Below, one piece after another: positions 40,211-49,339 of a stretch of DNA of 49,339 bases. The notes beneath the pieces are model-generated. The model was not told the DNA's origin. It saw nothing but the letters and a program-made list of their open reading frames with translations, and did not search any database. The stretch comes from CAJBLF01 sp964495825 (lineage in GTDB: Bacteria; Patescibacteriota; Gracilibacteria; Absconditabacterales; Absconditicoccaceae), in contig CAZBWI010000041.1 in the NCBI GenBank assembly GCA_964495825.1, forward strand, positions 1 through 49,339. Direction: 5' to 3'. Each line of letters starts with the position of its first letter. The first letter of the stretch is position 1. Position numbers and translations under genes: made by a program.

Positions 40211-40323
40211 ACTTCGTAATATGCTGAGCATAATTCACGTGTAGCGTAATTAGTAATTACCATAAATTACAGGCTGAATTTAAATAGATATAGATAATAT
40301 CTTATTACGAAGTGATATATTAT
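40211..40323. repeat. Nested inverted-repeat element
   Basis: ACTTCGTAAT (40211-40220) and ATTACGAAGT (40314-40323) are perfect inverted ends. Inside, AATTCA (40232) and TGAATT (40275) pair, and GTAATTAGTAATTAC (40246-40260) is a perfect palindrome. The element starts directly after the stop codon of the preceding gene. It could be a MITE-like element or an RNA structure. Confidence 0.5.
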
Positions 40324-40402
40324 GATATGATATGAAATGAAAATAATTCGTAAAAATATCTAATCTGTCATATAGCACATCAATTTATAGTATTCTACTC
40401 AG

Positions 40403-41245
40403 ATGATAAAATTTGTCGTTCCGAAGCCAGTCAAAAAAATCAAAAGAAAATATACCCCTATCGAATCAGATAAAAAAAACATACGTCCCTGATTTCGCTT
40501 TTTTTCTATAAAGATTGTATGGATTGTTTTTATTATATTTGCAGGTATCTACTGATGATTCCTTTTGTTGAAACATACTATCTTTGATCATCAGTATACG
40601 ATAAAAAGAGTGCTCTATGATTCGTGAGATGTTGCTTGGTATGATGAGCCATATATGTATAGACGTATTACTGATTGGATCAGAGGCGAGAACTACTATG
40701 TTGTGAAATGGTATACTTCCAGGATACTCAAAGATATCCAATCCAAATATCCCATAATCACGGATATCGGTATAGATTACCGTTCTACCAATACGGTTTT
40801 CGTGAAATTAACCTTTAACCCTATAGATATGGTGATTAGAAATCAAGAGATGAGATGGGCATTGGTTGGTAATGTATTGTTACCGTTGTATTCTGGGAAT
40901 AAGATAGCCGACGGTATCAAAATCTTGGATATGCCTGAATATCTGAGCGGTATGAATGTGTTGTCTGGTATATTCTTCAAAATTCCTGCAGAGCAACTGA
41001 CGATGCAGATAGAACTTCTATATCAATGATTTCCATGACTTCACCATATAGAATATCTTCCGTGATGAGAAAGATCTATCATTTATCTCGATGGTAAAAA
41101 ATACTATATCAACAATCTCGGAGATATTCCAAATCAGATCAGGAATTATCAATTACTCAAAAAATATTATAAAGATTTTAATTCGCTGTATGAGATCGAC
41201 TTGGGAAGCTTGGAAAAAGACAAGGTGATTGTACGTAAATTCTAA
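40403..41245 (+). CDS. Single-pass membrane protein, FtsQ-like architecture
   Basis: A 280-residue protein. A basic N-terminus (KPVKKIKRKYTPIESDKK) is followed by one helix (IVWIVFIIFAGIYGGFLLL) and an extracytoplasmic domain. That domain starts like a POTRA domain (TIKRVLYDSGD) and continues with SKYPIITDIGIDYRSTNTVF, then VKLTFNPI, similar to the order of strands in FtsQ/DivIB. A repeated strand region ends DKVIVRKF. FtsQ would join the division site; there is no other division gene near, so the call is structural inference. Confidence 0.65.
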
Positions 41246-41371
41246 ATACCATTAGATTCAAGATACAGGATGTAAGAACTATTTAGTTACATTGTTCATA
41301 TATCATGTATCTTGTATTATATATCAAATATCGTTTCATCACTTCGGCGTTTTATCATTTAGCCATGACAT

Positions 41372-41839
41372 ATGCAGGAAAAATTTATGAGAGAAGCTAT
41401 TAAACTATCGCTCGAAAATATGCAGAAAAATGCTGGTTGACCATTTGGTGCAGTTATCGTCAAAGACGGAAATATTGTAGGAAGATGATGGAATCAGGTG
41501 ACATCAACAAACGATCCGACTGCGCATGCAGAAGTGGTCGCTATCCGTGACGCCTCCAAGAATCTCTGAACATTCGATTTGTTAGGTTGTGAAATCTATA
41601 CGTCGTGCGAGCCATGTCCGATGTGCTACGGTGCGATTTCACGGGCGAGGATAGGTAAGATGTACTACGGGAATACGAAATATGATGCAGCAGCTATAGG
41701 ATTCGACGATAGCGCATTTCGAGATGATGTCAAAAAGGAGCTTACCCAGAGAAGCATTCCTGTCCAGCAATTGCTTCACGATGAGGCTTTGGAAGTATTC
41801 AAAGCATGGACAGCAAAACAAGATAAGATAGAATATTAA
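41372..41839 (+). CDS. guaD: Guanine deaminase-type nucleoside deaminase
   Basis: A 155-residue cytidine deaminase-fold enzyme. The zinc site is TAHAEVVAI (His52, Glu54) with TSCEPCPMC (Cys79, Cys82). The following AISWARIGKMYYGNTKYDAA and IGFDD are typical of the bacterial guanine deaminase group rather than TadA. The Trp of ISWAR is a CGG codon (41642-41644). It would deaminate guanine to xanthine or a related base. It is 22 bases upstream of sufS on the same strand. Confidence 0.88.
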
Positions 41840-41861
41840 TTTACTCATTATATCACTTATC

Positions 41862-43052
41862 ATGACAAAAAAGGATTTCCCTATCTTCAAAAACAACCCC
41901 GGACTGATATTTCTCGACAATGCTGCTTCGACACAGAAACCACAATACGTCATCGATGGTGTCTCAGATTTTGTTGCTCATGAGTATGCGAATATCCATC
42001 GCGGGTTGTATCCATTGTCTGAAAAATCCGAAGAGGCATATTATCATTCCAAAGAGCTCGTAGGAGAATTGATCAACTGCAAAGCTAGCGAAATCATTTA
42101 TAGCTACAATTCCACCTATGGAATAAATTTGATCGCTCAATCACTCGTTATTTCAGATATTTTAACAACTGGAGATGTAGTTTTGCTTTGAATTCGAGAA
42201 CATCATGCAAACATTCTTCCGCGACAGATTTTGGCGCAGAGAAAATGATTTACCATAGAATTTTTTAATATCGATGAAGAGTATGATATTGATTGGGATG
42301 ATTTCGATAAAAAATACACCGACAAGGTCAAAGTCGTTTCCGTTGCTCATGTCTCCAATGTTACCGGAAAAATCTATGACGTGAAAAAAATAAAATCTAA
42401 ATTGCGTGATGATACCTTTTTCTTGGTGGATGGATCTCAATCGGTACCAAATTTCCCTGTTGATGTCAAGGATATCTGATGTGATTGCTTGGTATTTACT
42501 GGGCATAAAGTGATGGCGTATACGGGAATTTGAGTCGTTTATCTCAAAAAAGAATGGATAAAGAAATTAGTTCCGATGATCCGTGGATGATGAACAATAG
42601 AAGATGTAGATGTTGCATGACATACCTTAGCGACCAATTCCGATAAATTCGAGGCGGGGACCCCAAACATTATTGGTGCAGTTTCACTGGCAAAAGCGAT
42701 TGAATATATCATGTCTATAGGTTGAATGCAAAAAATCCGAGAACATGAACAGAAATTAGTGAAATTATGTCTGGAAGGATTTGAAAAATATAAAGATAAA
42801 GTGGAAATTCTCTGACCACTAAATACTGATAGAGTAGCAGTATTTTCTTTTATACTTCCCAGCAATACAAACTTCAATAATATCGGCGAGAAATTTGCAG
42901 AACACAATATTGCCGTTCGTTGCGGAGGACATTGTGCGTATCCGATTCACAAACGTTTTCAGAAACCAGGGACCTGTAGAGTGAGTGGCTATCTTTACAA
43001 TGACGAGCAGGATATAGCTCGTTTCTTTGAGATTTTAGGTCAAATCATATAA
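41862..43052 (+). CDS. sufS: Cysteine desulfurase, SufS type
   Basis: A 396-residue PLP enzyme that takes sulfur from cysteine for Fe-S clusters and tRNA thiolation. It begins FPIFKNNPGLIFLDNAASTQ and continues ANIHRGLYPLS, REHHANILPWQIL (Trp as CGA, 42222-42224), VAHVSNVTGKIYDV, VDGSQSVPNFPVDV, and FTGHKVMAYTGIGVVY with the PLP lysine K216. IEDVDVAGHTLATNSDKFEA and GTPNIIGAV follow. The active Cys is C354 in AVRCGGHCA. No sufU or sufBCD lies next to it. A terminator follows the gene. Confidence 0.96.
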
Positions 43053-43076
43053 TTATATCATATAACAAAATTGTCA

Positions 43077-43109
43077 AGCTCTACTATTAATGGTAGAGGG
43101 CTTTTTTTG
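43077..43109 (+). terminator. Rho-independent terminator
   Basis: AGC-CTAC and GTAG-GCT pair around TATTAATG, with small bulges, and are followed by TTTTTTTG. It ends the guaD-sufS transcript. Confidence 0.75.
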
Positions 43110-43147
43110 TAAAACGACATGTTTCTAGGTATACTATTACTGTAGTT

Positions 43148-43153
43148 TATAAT
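43148..43153 (+). promoter_or_regulatory. -10 element upstream of the giant gene
   Basis: A perfect TATAAT lies 23 bases before the ATG. No good -35 is visible at 16-18 bases further upstream, so the promoter is only partly supported. Confidence 0.4.
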
Positions 43154-43176
43154 CTTTAGATATTAGACCAGATATC

Positions 43177-46100
43177 ATGACAACAACAACCCAGGTAGAG
43201 ACATTGCAGATTAATGTAGATCAAATCACTGCAGATTTGGCTGAAGCGAAAAAACTCACTGACGAGACGCTCAAGAAGACAAAGGCCGAAGCAGCACTGC
43301 TTAAAGCGGAAACCGCTAAGACATCGATAGAGAAAGCCAAGGAAGAAGCAAATAAGAAACTGGAGGCGCTCAAGAACAAGACCGATGCTACTTCCAAAGC
43401 AGAAGCAAGGGAATTGGAAGCAGAAATCAAGGAATATGAGGATATGCTAGTTACGCTAGATTCCACGAAGACAGAATTGATGACCCTCAAGACCGGTGTA
43501 ACGACTCCAGTAGAAACTCCGTCAACCAACAATGAAACCGTCGATAATACTTCTGATCTCGACAAGATTACTGCCGGCATAGCGGAATTGAAGACGATGG
43601 CTACTGCACTTCAGACATTAGTCGATGATTTCAAAAAAAATAAAGAGACACTGACAGAAACGGAAAAGACCGCCAAGCAAAAAGAGATAGATGACAAAAA
43701 AGCCGCTATGGAGGTCAAAAGAAAAGAGATACAGGATCTGATAGATAAAATAAGGAAATGACGATCCGACGTGAAATTCGACGACATCGAAGATCAGACA
43801 ATCAGGGAAACGCTCAAGGATCAGAAGCTCAAGGAAGAAGCGACACTCAAGGAGAATGAAAAAGAGCTCAAGGAGATTATAACGCCTTCGACCACCTTCC
43901 GGGAAAAAGTGAAAGAGAGAGCAAATAAAACCCGATGATGGGTCAAAGAGCATCCACGGCAAACAGCCGGTATAGCGACAGGAGTCGGTTTAGTCATCCG
44001 AGGAATCAGCAGATTATTCAGAAGGAAAAAGAAAAAGAGCGAAGAAGGTGAAGAGGAAAGCAAGGAAAAGAAATGATTTTGGGATCGCCGATATGGAAAA
44101 GCGCTGAAGCGGTGATTGATCGGTACAGGTATCCGGTTCATCGGTAAGGGATTGATTACCGGCAAACGGCCTCGATCCAAAGAAGAAGGAACCGGCGCTG
44201 ATGCAGGCGATGTTATGAAGTCGACAGAAAACGGAGCGAAAAGCTTCGAAAAATTGCAGAAGGAAGATAAGGAAACTGCGGAAAGCTTGAATACCGTCGG
44301 CGATAAAGTGAATGCGCTCTATGACGATGTCTATAAATTCAATGACGGCACTATCCCCGAATCCATGGAAAAAACAAAACTCGGTGCGGGTAAAGATAAA
44401 TATGCCTGAGCGATACCGCTTGCATTGCAGAATACCTTCGGCGATATCAACGATATGGAAGGACAGAAATGATTCTTTACGATCTGTTCGTACAGCACGC
44501 TGACAGAGATCAAAAAAGAATTTGCAAGCATGATAGCGAACGGATTAGCAACTGTAGCAAGCAATACCTTGTCTATCTTCGGATTCTCATGACTATTGGA
44601 CAAGGATAATGTCGAAGCTAAGGTTGAGGAATTCCTCTGAGGAACGAATAAGATAGACGAGGTGCATTTGGTGTTCAGAAATATCCTTAAAGTGATGTCC
44701 TATACCAACTACCTGGAAACCGCATATCTCGCCAAAGAGATAGATACGCAAGTGAAAGTTTGAAAGACATTATATAAGAAGAAGGATGATGGTACCTATG
44801 AAACCATAACCTTCCCGACAGACGAAAAGGAAATAAAGGAACTGATAACGAATATGCAGTATCATCCATCGGATTATAAAATAGGGACCACGGATGTCGA
44901 TGATCTGAGAGATGAATTCAGATCAAAAAAGCTTTCCGAGATATTTACTACCTACTCGATGACTACAGCTGATATACTGAAGTATAACTACGACATCACC
45001 GATGATCTGAAATCCATCAATGATAAGAGGGATGAAACCGTTGATAATCTTACCGCTGACAATAAGGAAAAAACACTTGAAACGCTCAAGAGCGGAGTTG
45101 AGGATGAAATAGCTGACGGAATGCGGGAATCAACCAAAAGATTATTCCCTTTCTTGCATATCACGGAGATTAGACGGGATGAGACGGCGACCAAGAAAAA
45201 AATCAAGGAAGATGCATGATTCAAAAAGATATTAGCTGATTTTTATACGAAATTCGATGAATTGAAAAAAGAGACGGATATGACCAAAGTCAAAGCATCT
45301 ATAGATGAATACTATGCTACGCTCAAGGAATTGCGCACTACGCAGAATAGTATCGTGGATATGACGGACAAGAACGGAAATATCCTAGTTGGAGCTGTTA
45401 CAACATTCACCTCTACATTCACGTGAATCGGGTATTGCTTCACACATGGTGCACAACTCATCTATGAATGAGAATATCTGAAATGAGCGGCATATCTGTA
45501 TGGAGGAGTATCGTCTGTAGCAGTTATAGGAAATCTAGTATGATTATCAAAATCTAACAGCGTACTTGGAACAGCGACCAGACGATCCACTAATATCGCT
45601 AAGGCCCCATTCAAAGTGATAGATGCGATGCTTCCCAAAAGTCTTATGCTTGCGAAGGTGACTGATTATATCCCAACTTGTCTCGCAAAGACATGGTATA
45701 ACACTCCCAAAGCGATTACTGGATGACTGAGCCGCGGTATGTCTTTCCAAAAAGCGTATAGTCTTTATAAAGCAGTGGGTCCCTGCGGAGAAACAGCAAA
45801 ATGATTTTTCACTGACGTGCTTAATATCGAAGGAAAAGATAGAGCATTCCTTACAAGGTTGGAAAAAATCGTATTCAAAGATAAAAAAATGACAGATATA
45901 GGAAAACAGTTTTTAGAAGAAGCGGTAAATAGACCATCGATTTTCAGTACAAAAAAAACAGTGAATGTATTCGATCTGGATAATCTTGTCACCAAATATG
46001 AAGGCATCATACAGGCAAATGCTGCTGATGAGGCTCTGCTTACTGGTGTTAGTAATGTAGCGAAGTATACAGGTGATTTGTGAGATCTTACGACATTAGC

Positions 46101-49100
46101 GGGCAGCTATACCAATTTATTTGCTAAGGGAGATAATGTAAATACCTTAACAGTCAAAATTCTTAAGGAACGATGAACTGCGGAAGGTAATGCAAGCAAG
46201 TATTTAGATTTAACAAACACGGAACAGATTTCCAAAGCCAAGGCATATGCTGAAAAAGTAATGGAACTCAATAATAATGCGGCAGAGTGAGCTGTAGAGA
46301 CAACAAAGATAGGAAAAGCTCGGGAATCAGCAAAAACGATGTTCAAAGAGGGTATGGAAAAAATCAAAAGCTTATTCAGTTCTAACAAGACGCTCTCTGC
46401 TGCACAGAAGACAGGATTGGAGGAATGAATAAATAAATCAATACAAGAAACCGAATCCATTACATGAGAAACCGTAGAAAAAGCTGCAAAAAATCCGGCA
46501 GGAGAAGAAGCAAAGACTGTTGCAGGTGCAATGCAAGGAAAGATAGGAATCCGGGCTAGAGTATTGAAACGGAGTCCATTGCTGATAGACGGAATCATAA
46601 ATATATTCAGAGGTGTAGGTATGATGAATGAAGCTGATGAAATCTCAGAAATCAATGTGGAAAGAGGATCAGTAAGGGAAGAAAAGGCAACATTCACGTT
46701 AACATTGGCAGGAGTTGAATTGACCGTCTTTGCAGTAGGTGTCGCATTGAGTCGGAATCCCGCATGACGGGTCATCCTTGCCATCACCGTTGGAATCGAA
46801 GCGCTCAAATACGGAGTGAATAAATATTATGAAGTAGTGGAGACCTATTACAGGAATTTCGAGGATTTCAAGAGGATGCATATGGCGCATATCAAACAAG
46901 AGATCATCTCCAAGGAAGCTCGGGGAGATGGAATAGATATCTCTCTTCAGGAGAATTTCCAGGAAGCGGTATGAGCGGTATTTGGTTCAGCATGTCATGG
47001 CGAAGGCAAGAAGATACTTTCATTGAAGACCAGGGAAGATGCGTTGAGGGCATTGATCCGGATGGAAGAATGCGAGAATTATCCGTATGCGACATTGAAT
47101 CTCGATTCGTTTAAGGGAACGGAATATACCGAATTGCAGACAGAGGTCAATAAACAGAGCGATGCGATGAAAGCCGATAGTGTGACGAGATTCAATTATA
47201 TCAAAGAGAAATACGGAGACAAATTTATCGCCGCTGAAAAGATAGAAAGTGCAGGAGGAAAAGAAGAATTAGATAGGGTGCTCTTGGAGTCGAGGGAATA
47301 TCTTGCGATGACCAAGGACACGACAACGACAGCTACGGATATCGATACGTATCAGGCAGAGAGGCTTGCAAAACTCAAGGAGAATACATGATTTGAAAAA
47401 TTGGAAGCTATCTATGCATCCAATCCGTTGCAGTTCCACAAGATCATGAAGTCATTTCCGTACTACAGCTTTCTGTTCCAACAGTTCGACAAGGACACGT
47501 ATGCAGATTATGACAAAATCAAGACAAATATGGATTATGTGGTGCAATATTACAGCTACAAGACATTCTGATTGCTTCCTTCGAATATCCCTGATATCAC
47601 GGTAGATGCTGACAAGGTTGATTATTCCATGATGGAGATATTCTTCAAGGAGTTCACTGTCAAACCGACGGGATTGACCAAAGAGGATCTAGGAGAAGCA
47701 TTCAGTAACAATCAGCTTGATATCATGACGCCGGATATGGTGGAAAGTCAGGAAAGCGTATCGGCTTCATTATGACAGAATGTCCTCTATAGGATAGCTA
47801 AGGAAGTGCTCGGAGGATATCGCGGAAAAAATGATCTGGATGATCTTAAACAATTTTATTTGCCATCTGAAAAGGAAAGAAATGGTATCTATTATGAGGA
47901 CGGTGAATGGATGCTTAATCAGACGTCCAGTCGATATAGTGTCAATCGATGGGCCCCGACTGCTACTCCAATTTATAATGCGATGGGAATAGGAACATCA
48001 GACAAGGATAAGACTTTTGCAACCGATGATACCTTGGATGATGTAGAAAAAATAACAGCATTATCTGAAGTAGTGTCCAGATTTACCACGGAAAGTATTT
48101 TCCATGGGAAAATGATTCATACCGATACAGGAACGGGTGATGAGCTAATCAATGCAGAATACGGAAGTATGATAAATGATATCATCAAAGAGGAATTGGC
48201 TTACAGGAAACCGGAATATGTTACTAAAATAAAGGATGAGGCGCTTGAATATATCAAGGATAATAGCGATGGCAAGTATATCCCATTATCATCCGATCTG
48301 ATCAATAAGTTGACTAAAGCCGGTGTAGAGAATATCTGATATTATTATTATATACGAGATGGTACCAAGGTAAGCGCGTTAGAAGCAATAAAAGGCGCTA
48401 TACCGACCTTCTTGGCATCCAAAAAATGCTGATTGACAGAGAATGTGGAAACATATAATGTAAAGAAAATAGAATATTCCGATGAAATCAAACAAGAGAT
48501 AGCTGTTATAGATACATCTATCGCTAAATTGTCAGCAACGATATTATTGGACGACGAAGATCTGGATGTTCAAGACGATATCAAAAAGATGATAGCCAAA
48601 AAAGCATTGAAACGGACCGAGCTGAAGACAGAGCTCAATTATATGGACCAGGGAAAAGCAAAAATTCTCCTAGATAAAAAATACGAAGAATTCAAGACAT
48701 TCTTTGAAAATACATATTTGATGATATTGCATTGTGCATCGGCAGGTTCCAGTAACGACGTAGATACCTATGACGATTACCTGAGCATCAGTACATATTC
48801 ATCGGCATCTTTGGTGGATTTCAAAACTGATAGCGGAACGATGCAGGCGAGCGTGGCTATACCAGATTTCAAGTATACCGATGAATTTAATGCTACGATA
48901 CTGACCTATGAGATACCTGGAACCAAAAAGAAAATTCCAGATCTCTTGAATTCCAATAATGCTGATGATATAACATTATGAAAAAAATATGCAGAAGCGG
49001 TCTTGAAATCCGTACTTGAATCAGCAATGTTGGATTTCGATGCTAATGGTGCAGCAAATGCTGTATACAATGCTGGAAACCGTGATGTAGATAATGAAAT

Positions 49101-49194
49101 GCTTCAGAAAAGGTTGGTATATAATATAGCTGCCGTGGATTCGGAAGTATCAGCATCAAAGTCAAAAGACGATAATACATCAACAGATGAATAA
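43177..49194 (+). CDS. Giant multi-domain membrane protein of unknown function
   Basis: A single frame of 2005 residues with more than twenty TGA (Gly) codons and no TAA or TAG until 49192. Residues 1-195 form an acidic-basic coiled coil (EAKKLTDETLKKTKAEAALL). At about 256-280, VKEHPWQTAGIATGVGL followed by VIWGISRLF resembles the membrane anchor of ElaB/YqjD/DUF883 proteins, with Trp as CGG. Further hydrophobic regions lie near 310-330, 735-800 and 1172-1220. The last 785 residues are soluble and acidic, without a motif I know. There is no N-terminal signal peptide. The gene seems richer in CTC, AAG and GCG codons than its neighbours. It is monocistronic, with its own -10 element. Confidence 0.85.
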
Positions 49195-49203
49195 ATAAAA
49201 TTT

Positions 49204-49339
49204 GGGTCTAGAGTAGTTGAAAAGGTTTAAATTATCATTATAACCAGTTCATGACTACTAAAAACCCCTATAGAAAAAATAGCCACTTGTGAGTGTGAAA
49301 AACTAGAGAAATTTTGAAGTATTTTTCTAAAGATTTAAC
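49204..49339 (+). mobile_element. Left end of an IS1595-type insertion sequence (partial)
   Basis: GGGTCTAGAGTAG at 49204 is a plausible terminal repeat, 47 bases before the transposase start. The right end is beyond the window. The boundary is inferred from the GGG start and the short leader usual for this family. Confidence 0.4.
49251..49339 (+). CDS. IS1595-family transposase, N-terminal part
   Basis: Only 29 codons are inside the window. They read TTKNPYRKNSHLGVGKTREI and then LKYFSKDLT. This matches the N-terminal helix-turn-helix region of IS1595-type transposases, of the form KNKYYKRSHIS..KFREILK followed by LDLTA. Two of its glycines are TGA, so the element is adapted to the host code. 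The DDE domain would follow outside the window. Confidence 0.6.

Noticed and set aside
43221..46808. Minus-strand frames opposite the giant gene, up to 233 codons
   Set aside because: Low-complexity Ser/Leu-rich translations typical of antisense to Lys/Glu-rich coiled coil; the plus-strand frame is continuous over 6 kb.

Overview
The window is a contiguous piece of an AT-rich bacterial chromosome that only reads correctly under a non-standard genetic code. UGA is translated as glycine throughout: almost every gene has in-frame TGA at conserved Gly positions, and genes stop only at TAA or TAG. CGA and CGG sit at invariant tryptophan positions in ValRS, DHFR, SufS, RuvX, a MIP18/DUF59 protein, a guanine deaminase and an OmpR-type regulator. 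UGA=Gly plus CGA/CGG=Trp is the code I know for Absconditabacterales (candidate division SR1, Candidate Phyla Radiation; NCBI table 37 as I recall it). All coordinates below assume that code, so many genes are far longer than a standard-code translation shows. I found no rRNA, tRNA or CRISPR array.

Layout. 1-3.7 kb: a U32-family protein behind a hairpin-rich leader, then a minus-strand operon of prepilin peptidase and two membrane proteins. 3.8-11 kb: valS, a FemAB-type aminoacyltransferase and two adjacent single-pass membrane proteins. 11-15.6 kb: housekeeping genes (yebC, recX, an isolated IleRS C-terminal domain, folA, a HAD protein, truB). 15.8-18.8 kb: plus-strand envelope genes (two lipoproteins, three membrane proteins) ending in a MIP18/DUF59 gene. 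18.9-22 kb: a two-component system and two small exported proteins that share an 11-bp-spaced direct-repeat operator. 23.4-25.1 kb and 29.7-35.1 kb: two clusters of a type IV secretion-like apparatus (two VirB2/TrbC-like pilins, a VirB4 N-domain-like protein; a lysozyme-like protein and two tandem VirB6/TrbL-like proteins). They flank a DUF1846 gene and a large uvrA. 35.2-43 kb: tsaB-like, ruvX, DUF58, murE-like, rsmE, a divergent-PAP2 protein, an FtsQ-like single-pass protein, a guanine deaminase and sufS. 43.2-49.2 kb: one 2005-residue multi-domain membrane protein of unknown function. The window ends in the start of an IS1595-type transposase.

The genes fit a small epibiont or predator-like cell with a Gram-positive-type peptidoglycan envelope (murE, FemAB, lysozyme), a surface secretion or pilus machine, competence/pilus processing (prepilin peptidase) and very little biosynthesis. 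The points most worth pursuing are the double codon reassignment, the two-component regulon, in-frame insertions of intergenic-type simple repeats in uvrA, truB and the prepilin peptidase gene, the free-standing IleRS C-terminal domain, the giant protein, and several hairpin-rich intergenic elements.
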